DNA of 17,184 nucleotides, taken from Thermoprotei archaeon (GTDB taxonomy: Archaea > Thermoproteota > Thermoprotei > QMSL01 > B3-G16). This document shows, piece after piece, positions 6,119 through 13,839 of this stretch. The stretch covers positions 1 to 17,184 of the forward strand of contig QMSL01000009.1 of the NCBI GenBank assembly GCA_003649665.1, in the 5' to 3' direction. Within the stretch, counting starts at the first letter, position 1; each line of letters begins with the position of its first letter. Position numbers and translations under genes: made by a program. The notes beneath the pieces were generated by a model that searched no databases, was not told the origin of the DNA, and saw only the letters and a list, made by a program, of their open reading frames with translations.

Positions 6119-7783
6119 GTGAGGAGAATGGAGAGAATCAGGAAAATAGTTAAACATCCTCTTTTTGTGCTAGTAGTTGCTGCTTTAATAGTTGCTGGTA
6201 CTTTCCTAATCGAGGAGGCTTGGCGTCGTTATAGAAGTAAAAGAGCATTTGAGTACGACTTTAAGGTAATTGATGAGAAAATCCTTCAGGTATACATACG
6301 ATATGTCGCAAGAGGGAATGTTAATGAAGTGGAACATTCTAGAATAGTCCTTCCTACAGATTTTAACATAAGTAATATTCGCGTCCTTAATGGGAAGATA
6401 ATCCACTGGAGCTGGGTTCCGTATAATTACTTCTATAATGTATACGTGTTTGAATACGAAACTGATGATAGGGGATTATTCGTAGTTGAGTTTAATTATA
6501 CCATGAAATATGGTGTGCTCATAGTGGAGCCAAACGCAATGTTCCTATCCCCAATAATATATCATGATGAGGAGGCCATAGGTAGTGCTAGTGTATTCCT
6601 TCCTTTCTCTGACGTTACCATAATACAGGTGAGTCCTTATCCTAGCAAGATAATCAAAGAAAGGGATCATCTTTTAATGAAATATAAGTGGATGAAAAGC
6701 CCATTTAGGATATGGATATTCTTTAGGATAATGAGAAGGGGAGATTTCGTAAACATAACTTCTCCTCCGTTTACGTTCATATCTCCGCGAAGATATATAG
6801 AGGAAGCAAGAGAGATTCTCGACGTATATTCCCGTGCATATCCGTTATTAGAGAGCCTTATTGGAGTAACTTTAAATGATGTCATCGTTCAGTTCTTTGT
6901 TCCTCGGGTCTTCTCCGAAACATATATAATAGGCTTTGTTCCTTACAGACCTCCACCAAGACCAAATGAGATATACCTCAATCTTCTGTATTTTAGATCC
7001 TTTAAAGGCATGATAGAATACGGTGCTGTTCACGAATTAGTGCATAACTTCCTGATTAGAGCAAACATAACGCCCTATGGCTTACTTTGGGTTCATGAAG
7101 GCCTTGCTGAGTATTTAGGGATAACCATAACTTCAATTGTAGATAAGGAGGGTAAGTACATTGCGGGAATCCAGAAGAGAAAGGAGTTATTAGAAAGGCT
7201 TGCATCTTTAGTAGGTAATAAATATGGATTCGTACAGGAATGGAATCCATTAACTTCCACATCTCAGAACATAATGTATTATTATGCTGTATCATACATC
7301 ATATTTAGAAAGCTCGTGGATACCTATGGCGGCTTAACCGTTATACGTAAGGTCTTCTCTATAATAAGAGCTAAGGGGTGCAAGGTTACTTCCACTTCTC
7401 TCTTCATTGAAATCCTTAGCGAGGCAATAGGTGATGACGTATATCCACTATTTAAGGAATGGGGCTTTATCGTCGTTAAGCGATCCGAAGTAGTTACAGT
7501 CTTAAATACGTGTAAGGAGCTAGTTCGATCCTTTAATATCTTTAAGTACTTCATAGAGCGTGATATATATGATGCAGAGAAGTACCTTAATGAGGGATTA
7601 TATCTAACGGCTCTCACGAGACTACATAGAGCGTTTATACTGATATTTCTAGGAATAGCGTTGAAGTATTTGCTAATATTAAACATAGCTTATACGATAT
7701 GTTTCCTGATAATGTTGACAATAACTAAAAGGCCTGAGATAAAAGGAAGGGTATTAGGTCTAATTAGACTCCTATTATCTTAA
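6119..7783 (+). CDS. Membrane-anchored gluzincin metallopeptidase (peptidase MA-like)
   Basis: A 554-residue protein with an N-terminal hydrophobic segment (14-32) after a basic start, so most of it is probably outside the cell, and a second hydrophobic stretch near the C-terminus (about 505-535) followed by basic residues. The region 45-215 is beta-rich, with several N-x-S/T sites. The catalytic part has HELVH at 305-309 and HEGLAEY from 326, with E327 as the expected third zinc ligand. The spacing, H-E-x2-H-x17-E, is one residue shorter than the x18 of M1 aminopeptidases and fits the broad MA-clan gluzincins. A helix YYYAVSYIIFRKL follows, as usual in this group. All zinc ligands are present, so activity is expected. 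Substrate is unknown; degradation of extracellular peptides or surface-protein maturation are both possible. The next gene starts 37 bases later. Confidence 0.8.
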   Translation: MRRMERIRKIVKHPLFVLVVAALIVAGTFLIEEAWRRYRSKRAFEYDFKVIDEKILQVYIRYVARGNVNEVEHSRIVLPTDFNISNIRVLNGKIIHWSWVPYNYFYNVYVFEYETDDRGLFVVEFNYTMKYGVLIVEPNAMFLSPIIYHDEEAIGSASVFLPFSDVTIIQVSPYPSKIIKERDHLLMKYKWMKSPFRIWIFFRIMRRGDFVNITSPPFTFISPRRYIEEAREILDVYSRAYPLLESLIGVTLNDVIVQFFVPRVFSETYIIGFVPYRPPPRPNEIYLNLLYFRSFKGMIEYGAVHELVHNFLIRANITPYGLLWVHEGLAEYLGITITSIVDKEGKYIAGIQKRKELLERLASLVGNKYGFVQEWNPLTSTSQNIMYYYAVSYIIFRKLVDTYGGLTVIRKVFSIIRAKGCKVTSTSLFIEILSEAIGDDVYPLFKEWGFIVVKRSEVVTVLNTCKELVRSFNIFKYFIERDIYDAEKYLNEGLYLTALTRLHRAFILIFLGIALKYLLILNIAYTICFLIMLTITKRPEIKGRVLGLIRLLLS

Positions 7784-7820
7784 ATAGCCAGTCAGTGGTT
7801 CTTTCATTCAAGGTGATCAG

Positions 7821-8636
7821 TTGGACTTCATAGAGGTACGAATACGCGGTGAAGTACCTCTTGATGTCAATAGCGACTATTTAAGCTTTGGAGATAAGAG
7901 GATAGATTCCTCATTGTGCATAGAGCGAGGTACCATGACTATGTTCTTTGGACCTCCATTTACAGGAAAAACTTCTTTCTGCTTATCAGCATCAATAACT
8001 GAAGCGATGAAAGGACATCAAGTCATGTACCTAGACTCAGAGAGCGGCGTCTCGCCAATAAGAGTAAAGAAGATGTTAAGTGCACGAGGACTGGACATAG
8101 ATGGGATTAAAGGACACTTTAAACTTCTTCGTACACGTAGTTTAAGGGAGATCCTAGGTTATGCTGGATATGCTATAAAGAATGGGTTTGGTCTTGTAGT
8201 AATAGATAGCATAAGTAGACCCTACCTTATAGAGACGAGAAGAGGAAAAGAGGATGAGATAGAAATGGACTTATACAATGCTTTAGTAGAGCTTCAGGAG
8301 GAGGCTATCGATGAAGGAACGACGATACTCATCGTAAGTGAGGTAAGACGGAGAAGGGATATTAGTAGACTTGAGGAATTCGATCCCCATGACTTTCTCT
8401 TTCTCGATAATACACCATGGCCTATAACGACATTAGGCTCTCTAGCGAAGAACGCAGTAGGCCTTATCATAGTTAGGAACAGAAGATTTGCCTTTATAGA
8501 AAGACACCTTAGCAAACCCTCCATCTATGAAGACACGAAGTATATAGAGTTTGAGATAACTGATAGTGGCGTAAAGTACATAAGTGATGTTGAGTTGAAC
8601 GGATCTTCTATCTCGTACAGAATAGTACTCGACTGA
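7821..8636 (+). CDS. RecA-fold ATPase (RadB/RadA-like paralogue)
   Basis: A 271-residue single-domain RecA-superfamily ATPase. Walker A is GPPFTGKTS at 44-52 and Walker B is LVVIDSIS at about 125-132. YLDSESG at 70-76 corresponds to the region carrying the conserved catalytic acid in RadA/RadB. There is no N-terminal helix-hairpin-helix domain, so it is not the main recombinase RadA; size and layout fit RadB or one of the archaeal RadA paralogues that modulate recombination. The fourth P-loop position is Phe where RadA/RadB proteins commonly have Gly. A KaiC-like role cannot be excluded. The start is TTG 7821 with GGTGATC at short spacing. No TATA box is obvious in the 37-base gap, so it is probably co-transcribed with the metallopeptidase. 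Confidence 0.75.
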   Translation: MDFIEVRIRGEVPLDVNSDYLSFGDKRIDSSLCIERGTMTMFFGPPFTGKTSFCLSASITEAMKGHQVMYLDSESGVSPIRVKKMLSARGLDIDGIKGHFKLLRTRSLREILGYAGYAIKNGFGLVVIDSISRPYLIETRRGKEDEIEMDLYNALVELQEEAIDEGTTILIVSEVRRRRDISRLEEFDPHDFLFLDNTPWPITTLGSLAKNAVGLIIVRNRRFAFIERHLSKPSIYEDTKYIEFEITDSGVKYISDVELNGSSISYRIVLD

Positions 8637-8666
8637 TGAATATTCTATATAATGCTTAGTACGCGA

Positions 8667-8674
8667 TTTTAAAG
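8667..8674 (+). promoter_or_regulatory. Putative TATA box of the epimerase gene cluster
   Basis: TTTTAAAG lies about 55 bases before ATG 8725, predicting a leader of about 30 bases. The 88-base gap here is the largest between 7784 and 13768, so this is the natural start of the epimerase to AOR run. Confidence 0.35.
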
Positions 8675-8724
8675 TTAAAGCTTATTTTGCTATTCTTCCA
8701 TTAGAAATAAAATCTGGGATCTTA

Positions 8725-9828
8725 ATGAAGATAAAGAAGATAAGCGTTTATTCATTTAACGTAAAACTGAGGAGTCCATTTAGAATAGCCCTTGGGACGA
8801 GTATTACTAGTAGTGGCTACTTAGTACGCATTGAGACTAAAGGTGGACTAATTGGCTTTGGCGAGGCAAGCCCGTCAAGTAAAATACTCGGCGATGATAT
8901 GAAATCATGTCTTGAGACTTTAAGGTCATTAGCTAATGAATTAGTGGGATCTGATATCAAATCAATGGAGGAACTTGAGAGGAGAATAGCTAAAGTCGGG
9001 GGCTCACCATCTGCGAGATGTGCTATTAGCATGGCTTTATGGGATTTATGGGCAAGAATTCATAATGAACCCCTCTATGTACTTCTTGGAGGTGCTAGGG
9101 ATAGGGTGGAGACTGATTATACTATAGGTATAAAAGGGATAAAGGAAACTGTCGAGGAAGCTTTATCGCTGGTCAAGATGGGCTTTAGGACGCTTAAGAT
9201 AAAGGTAGGAGAGGATCCAAAAAAGGATGTAGAAAGGTTAAAGGCCGTAAGGGATGCAGTTGGTGACAAAGTTAATATTAGGATAGATGCAAACCAAGGA
9301 TGGACCTATGAGGAGGCACTGTGGGTTATTAATCAAATAAAAGATCTTGACATACAGCTCATAGAGCAACCCCTTCCTGCTAATGACCTTAGAGGACTAG
9401 CTAAATTGAAGGCACGAAGTGAGATACCGATAATGTTAGATGAGAGTGTGCATAATGCATACGATGCTTTAATAGCATTAAAACTAAATGCCTGTGATGT
9501 CATAAACATAAAACTCATGAAGGCTGCCAGCATACGAGAAGCCTTAAAGATAGCATACATTGCTGAGGCCGCTGAAATACCTACAATGATTGGTTGTATG
9601 GCAGAACTACAAGTAGGCATTCTCGCTGGTATAAACTTTGCATGCGGCCTCAACGTAGTAAAATACGTAGATCTTGATGCTGATCTCATGGCCGAGCAAA
9701 GGCTTGTAAGCGTAAATACCATAGAGATACCGTATAGATTTCCATTGAGATCCCCTGGATTAGGTTTTGAGGATAAGGATATTAACTATGACCTACTAAG
9801 TAAAGAAGTGGAGGTGACTAAAGATTAA
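8725..9828 (+). CDS. Dipeptide epimerase (enolase superfamily, Ala-Glu epimerase type)
   Basis: A 367-residue member of the muconate-lactonizing-enzyme branch of the enolase superfamily. The catalytic set is complete: K158-x-K160 (LKIKVGED), metal ligands D188 (RIDANQGW), E214 (IEQP) and D239 (MLDES), and the opposite-face base K263 (NIKLMK). The D-x-D at 316-318 (VDLDAD) is the motif that binds the substrate alpha-amino group in L-Ala-D/L-Glu epimerases and related dipeptide epimerases. The enzyme should racemise the second residue of a dipeptide by proton abstraction with Mg2+. In bacteria this serves murein peptide recycling; archaea lack murein, so scavenged peptides or another dipeptide are more likely substrates. 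The preferred dipeptide cannot be read from sequence. It heads a compact run with the next three genes, and ends in a GGAGGTGA. Confidence 0.88.
   Translation: MKIKKISVYSFNVKLRSPFRIALGTSITSSGYLVRIETKGGLIGFGEASPSSKILGDDMKSCLETLRSLANELVGSDIKSMEELERRIAKVGGSPSARCAISMALWDLWARIHNEPLYVLLGGARDRVETDYTIGIKGIKETVEEALSLVKMGFRTLKIKVGEDPKKDVERLKAVRDAVGDKVNIRIDANQGWTYEEALWVINQIKDLDIQLIEQPLPANDLRGLAKLKARSEIPIMLDESVHNAYDALIALKLNACDVINIKLMKAASIREALKIAYIAEAAEIPTMIGCMAELQVGILAGINFACGLNVVKYVDLDADLMAEQRLVSVNTIEIPYRFPLRSPGLGFEDKDINYDLLSKEVEVTKD
9810..9817 (+). promoter_or_regulatory. Perfect GGAGGTGA ribosome-binding site at the epimerase 3' end
   Basis: The best Shine-Dalgarno match in the window. Six bases after it is ATT (9824), in frame with ATG 9845 of the following membrane protein; the ATG itself is 27 bases away, too far for usual SD use. 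No ATG, GTG or TTG lies at normal spacing. It either serves a rare ATT start or works by coupling with termination of the epimerase. Confidence 0.45.
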
Positions 9829-9844
9829 AGAGTTCAGTAAGACA

Positions 9845-10396
9845 ATGAGCTATGATGAGCTATGTCTAAAGGCAACTTTAGCTCATATATTCTCCTTTAC
9901 GATATTCTACGTCTACGGGAAACTACCATTACTTAAGGATGAGCCAGGATATAGGATACTCGTGGGCCCTTACTCACTAAAAGCTTTAATTATTGCGGGA
10001 GTACTTGCTGGTCTCTTTTATTCCCTTCCCGGTCTCATATTACTAGCCTTCCTATGGGATCTCATCCCAAATAAGGTTAGGAGGAAAGCCTTCCTTCCGC
10101 TATGGGGATCTGTAGTTATCCTCCTAAGTACGCTAGTATATGCCCTCATGGGGTACATATATGAAACCACTCACGCATGGCTCGTCTATTCAAATGAACC
10201 AGCAACTAGAGTATTCAGTTATGCAGGTAAGCTAATCTCGTCCTTTATAGTGGTATCTATAATAGGCTCATTGATAGTAATTATATTAGACTACGGTATA
10301 AGGAGGCTTATGAAGGGACATGGGGTTCCTAAGCGTAGGAACATGGTCAATAAGGGACAAAATATTAACCGTAATAAGGAGCCTAGACTTAATTAG
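9845..10396 (+). CDS. Small integral membrane protein, unknown function
   Basis: A 183-residue protein with hydrophobic segments at about 8-24, 44-75, 88-110 and 127-150, so probably four membrane passes, followed by a hydrophilic basic tail of about 30 residues (RRLMKGHGVPKRR onward). I do not recognise the family. The given start is ATG 9845; a perfect GGAGGTGA at 9810-9817 is placed instead for an in-frame ATT at 9824, which would add seven residues (IKEFSKT). It lies 16 bases after the epimerase stop. Its basic tail is encoded in DNA that also encodes the N-terminus of the next gene in another frame, a 77-base overlap. It is part of the epimerase to AOR cluster and may be a membrane partner of the downstream M28-like protein, but that is only context. 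Confidence 0.6.
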   Translation: MSYDELCLKATLAHIFSFTIFYVYGKLPLLKDEPGYRILVGPYSLKALIIAGVLAGLFYSLPGLILLAFLWDLIPNKVRRKAFLPLWGSVVILLSTLVYALMGYIYETTHAWLVYSNEPATRVFSYAGKLISSFIVVSIIGSLIVIILDYGIRRLMKGHGVPKRRNMVNKGQNINRNKEPRLN

Positions 10397-11894
10397 GATC
10401 AAGAAATACGCATCAGTCATCATCGGTCTCCCCCCTGAAGAGCGAGCTAAATTAATAGAGGATATATTAAACATGCTAGGTCTCTCCTATCGTAAAATAT
10501 TCATTAAAGTAATAGATAGTAAAGTAGTAAGTAATGAGGTTAAAGTAAATGGAAAAAGAATCGATGTCATTCCTGGGGTATGGTCTTCATCCTTTTGTGG
10601 AAACTTAAAGCTCGTGAAATCTCAAGAAATTTCGAGTTCAAACAATTTGGAGAACGCGGCAGTTCACGTAAAGATAACGGATCACCCTACATCTCCTAAA
10701 AGATACCTTATAGCTCTAAAGGCGTACGAGAGGGGAGTAAGGGCTGTATTCTTCGAATGGTCACTTAAAGCGGCATATCCACTTAAATCCGAATCATTCC
10801 CAATTCCCATAATTCATGTTGCAACCCCAATCAAGAATGTAAAAACCGTACAAATTAATTTAGAATTGTACAATTACTACAGAGACGCATGTGCATATAG
10901 GATCTATTTAGAAAATCGTGACGAACCAATGGTTAGATTAGTTCTATACTATGATAGGGACTACGAGATAGAGTTCTTACTATGTGTACTCTACGCTCTA
11001 CGCTCATTAGAGGATCTCCTAAGACAGAGCATCGAATTGCTTCTTCTTGAAGCTAGCTACTTTGGTGATCAGAGTATTTTAACTCATGGCATAATGGACT
11101 ATGAATGTTCTAAGACTCTTAGTCCATCGCGAATCGTAATATCCCTTAGCCACGAGAAGACAACGTACATTCTATCCCCATTTAACGATATAGAAAGATG
11201 CGTTAAGTACTTCTTTCCGCATTATGAAATAAGGCATGAATATCCCCCTGATGCATCATTTGAGTGGTTACTGAACGGATTACCATTGATAAAAGTAAAC
11301 ATCTCCCCAGTGAATAAGGAACTACTAAAGCATTTCCTCCTAATGATATCATTCATGAGTGTTCTCTCCCCCTCTTCTGTAACGCTAGACACAAGATATG
11401 TAGTGGATAAAATTAATAGCGTCGAACAATACGTTATAGACGATGAATTACATAGGCTATTCGTAAAGCTAAAGGACATATTGAAGAGAGGTAGGCAATT
11501 GCAATTTGAGCTAGATTTAATTGGCATGCTCAATAGGTGGTGCTTATATGGCACTAGCGGTCAGAAATCGAAGTTTCTTGCGGAAATAGATAAGGTAAGG
11601 GATTTATATTACGTTAAGAAATTCGTTGAAGGCGTCCTTCCCATAAATAAGCTCATAGCTAGTGTCGGGGACTTTAAATGGACCTCTTTGAGTAAGCGGT
11701 ATGCATTAGAAGCGCTAATGCAAAGGCATAAGCCCCTATGGTTTAAGTCAGTAATAAATGCTAATGATATGGCTCAGGGTAAGATTAGCATATCTGAAAT
11801 TAAGGAAGACCTCAACTACATGGAATCATATATAACTGCTACGCTTGAGAATTTCATTGAGGTGCTTAATCTAGGTGAGCCCATTGAACTATAG
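10320..11894 (+). CDS. PA-domain M28-like protein, probably catalytically dead
   Basis: A 524-residue protein with a layout resembling archaeal M28 aminopeptidases. The N-terminal helix (IIGLPPEERAKLIEDILNMLG, in part) matches the usual M28 lead-in. A PA-like domain follows at about 60-180, ending in ALKAYERGVRAVFFEW and FPIPIIHV. The peptidase-like part would be RLVLYYDRD at 206-214, where M28 has the HxD zinc ligand, LLLEASYFGD at 241-250, where M28 has the catalytic Glu-Glu, and DASFEWLLNGLPLI at 311-324, corresponding to the D-H-x-x-F...G-I-P loop. In each place the metal-binding His or second acid looks replaced. The region after about 350 is helical and unassigned. No signal peptide is visible. 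If the alignment is right this is a pseudo-peptidase; otherwise the family is unknown. ATG 10320 overlaps the upstream gene by 77 bases. Confidence 0.55.
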   Translation: MGFLSVGTWSIRDKILTVIRSLDLIRIKKYASVIIGLPPEERAKLIEDILNMLGLSYRKIFIKVIDSKVVSNEVKVNGKRIDVIPGVWSSSFCGNLKLVKSQEISSSNNLENAAVHVKITDHPTSPKRYLIALKAYERGVRAVFFEWSLKAAYPLKSESFPIPIIHVATPIKNVKTVQINLELYNYYRDACAYRIYLENRDEPMVRLVLYYDRDYEIEFLLCVLYALRSLEDLLRQSIELLLLEASYFGDQSILTHGIMDYECSKTLSPSRIVISLSHEKTTYILSPFNDIERCVKYFFPHYEIRHEYPPDASFEWLLNGLPLIKVNISPVNKELLKHFLLMISFMSVLSPSSVTLDTRYVVDKINSVEQYVIDDELHRLFVKLKDILKRGRQLQFELDLIGMLNRWCLYGTSGQKSKFLAEIDKVRDLYYVKKFVEGVLPINKLIASVGDFKWTSLSKRYALEALMQRHKPLWFKSVINANDMAQGKISISEIKEDLNYMESYITATLENFIEVLNLGEPIEL

Positions 11895-12540
11895 GATATT
11901 GATTTTTAATGCTGCAAAAAAGAGATTCCAAGTAGAGGAAATAGAAGAAGATTACATAGGACCCCTTAGTGCCTCGGTTCATATTCATTTAAATCGCTAT
12001 AAAAGCTATGATCTTGATGTATTTGATCCCAATAATGTGATATGTCTAGGAGCAAGCATACTCGCTGGAATGGGCATCTCTGCCTTCAACGACCTAGTAA
12101 TATCCTTCAAATCGCCGTTGACAGGGGGTTTATATATAAATAATGTGCCTGGTCTAGGAAGTTCCCTTTCTAAGTTAAACGTAGATCTAATAGTGCTTGA
12201 AGGGAAATCGAAAGCACCAATAATTATTGGCCTTAGGGGAAAGGAAGACGGAGGCGTAGAATGCTATATAAGATATCTTGAAGAGAATCAGGTAATCTCC
12301 TTAATGGAAACGTACTTGAGATTAAGAGGAACTAAGGCTTTAGTCAGATATGTTGCCGAGAAGATCTTAAATTGGTTCATGGGGAGCGAAGGGATTAGAG
12401 GAGTTCAGCGTTATTGGGATCGGTCCAGCTGGTATCATATCATCGTATGGATCAGCATTGACGTTAACTATGGCTCAAGGGGGGACCGAAATGTTTTACG
12501 GTGGCATTATAGGGGGCGGTCTCGGCTCTCTGATGTATAA
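11884..12540 (+). CDS. Aldehyde:ferredoxin oxidoreductase family protein, N-terminal part (frame-disrupted)
   Basis: The first of two frames that together make one AOR-family protein of about 625 residues. This part matches the AOR N-terminal cofactor-binding domain: the CLGASILAGMG stretch, VISFKSPLTGGLYINN with GLGSSLSKLNVDLIVLEGKS, where AORs have KSPLTGG and then the AIVIEGKA strand. Homology runs to about 12384, after which this frame loses similarity and ends at a stop at 12538-12540. TTG 11884 is chosen as start because GGTGA ends 5 bases before it; the longer frame from GTG 11875 would use part of that site. The start overlaps the end of the preceding gene by 11 bases, so the two are translationally coupled. 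AORs carry a tungsto- or molybdopterin and a 4Fe-4S cluster. Confidence 0.7.
   Translation: MNYRILIFNAAKKRFQVEEIEEDYIGPLSASVHIHLNRYKSYDLDVFDPNNVICLGASILAGMGISAFNDLVISFKSPLTGGLYINNVPGLGSSLSKLNVDLIVLEGKSKAPIIIGLRGKEDGGVECYIRYLEENQVISLMETYLRLRGTKALVRYVAEKILNWFMGSEGIRGVQRYWDRSSWYHIIVWISIDVNYGSRGDRNVLRWHYRGRSRLSDV
12381..12384 (+). other. GGGG tract at the AOR frameshift
   Basis: Reading GGG instead of GGGG joins the two AOR frames without loss: WFMGAKGLEEFSVIGIGPAG becomes continuous across the junction, and IGPAG is the expected AOR motif. The downstream frame has a stop at 12368-12370, so the switch must lie after that point and before the IGPAG motif at about 12415-12432. A one-base insertion, a sequencing error or a +1 recoding site would all look the same here. 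Confidence 0.6.
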
Positions 12541-13768
12541 GGCTCATAACGTAATAGCGATAGCTTTCGGTGGGAAATCCAGTAAGGAAACCTTCGAACG
12601 AAAGTCCAAATTTGACGTTATCGTTAGAAGGATGCATAACGTGATAGAGGAGTATGTTAATAAGGTAAAGCCACGTATACTAGCGAAGTATACATCTACC
12701 GTCATATCATATATTTCTAAAATGAGCGTATTGAATTGGCGTCATGCTTTAGGGAGTGCAAACCTTGCAGTAAAGGAGCTAATAAATATGTATGCTAGGA
12801 ACTTCAAGCGAAGCCTTCTTGATGCTGAGCTTATCGCTTGCGACTCCATGTGTCCCCTTAGATGTCGTGTTACATTTCAAGAAACTGCTTTAGAACTCAG
12901 CCATATAATATGTGCAGGGATATGTGGAGTATTCAACTTCCAATCTCTTATTGATTGTATAAACGGGTTAATAGATCTTGGTTTAAACCCTGAAGAATTT
13001 ATGCCTATCAGTGCTCTTATACTTGAGCTAGTCCACTGTGGACTCTTAAAATCTGAGCACTTAGGGCTTTCAGGATTTCCAGTTTTCGATCTGATGGGTA
13101 TATATGATGGTGAGTCCAATATTAATGCACATTGTGTCCTAGATATAGCTCATCAGATGGTTCTTAAAAAAGAGAGAAGTGAGCATCACATTGATCTTTT
13201 AAGACTAGGTTTAGAGCATTTCCTTAAGCATTTAGTACAGGATAAAGGTAACGTAATCCTTGATTTATGCATGATGATTAAATTAAGGAATGGACGCCTT
13301 CATGTACCTTACCCCATCTATAGCTTGCTTCATATATTACCTCTTCCAGTAAAATTGCCAGTAAGGGAAAGTAGTCCCTTAGGATTACATTCGCTTAAGA
13401 AAGCTGTATCTACTGCAAGAAGAGCCTTACTTCGTCGTTCCCTTCACCTTGAGCTAGGAATATGCAATGGCCCTCTTGGTAAATTCTTAAGCGATATAGT
13501 GATAGAAGAGGTTAATAAAGCCCTCAGTACATCCTTACTAGATCACGTTAGGAGAATTATGAGTGATATAGTTCGTTATAATAAGCTATGTGGTGCTGAG
13601 CCCGAATCATGGTATGGACATCGCGCGATAGATGTGCTTCTTACTTTAGCCCAGGAGGGGAATGAGAACTTGGCAAATCTAAAGAAGAGGCTTATTGAGA
13701 GAAATATAGATGCTGCAAACGAATACCTACTGGAGTTTTACAAACTACTAACCAGCATGTTTCCTTAA
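12385..13768 (+). CDS. Aldehyde:ferredoxin oxidoreductase family protein, C-terminal part (frame-disrupted)
   Basis: The downstream frame of the same AOR homologue. It opens with IGIGPAG and GGGLGSLMYKAHNVIAIAFGG, the usual end of the AOR N-terminal domain (GRGGLGAVMGSKNLKAI in typical members). If translated alone, its first ATG is 12458. Counting from there, the first cluster motif is C128-x3-C132-x3-C136 (ACDSMCPLRC), where AORs have CxxCxxxC, so the first Cys is displaced by one. The first pterin motif appears as DLGLN at 173-177 and the second as LELGIC at 331-336, which keeps the cluster Cys but lacks the expected Asp. The remainder is helical. The protein belongs to the AOR fold, but cofactor sites are altered. 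It ends 71 bases before gltX. Confidence 0.7.
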
Positions 13769-13778
13769 ATGCGGTAAT

Positions 13779-13789
13779 AAATAAATTTA
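13779..13789 (+). promoter_or_regulatory. TATA box of the glutamyl-tRNA synthetase gene
   Basis: AATAAATTTAA is centred about 55 bases before ATG 13840, predicting a leader of about 30 bases that contains GGAG and GTGAT. The TTG at 13801 lies upstream of the predicted transcript start, supporting ATG 13840 as the start. Confidence 0.45.
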
Positions 13790-13839
13790 ACCATAGGCTA
13801 TTGATTGCTAGACCAACATTGCCTTGGAGTGTGATTTCA

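Noticed and set aside
13801..13839. TTG 13801 as start of GluRS
   Set aside because: It precedes the predicted transcription start, and ATG 13840 has a better ribosome-binding site and family-like N-terminus.
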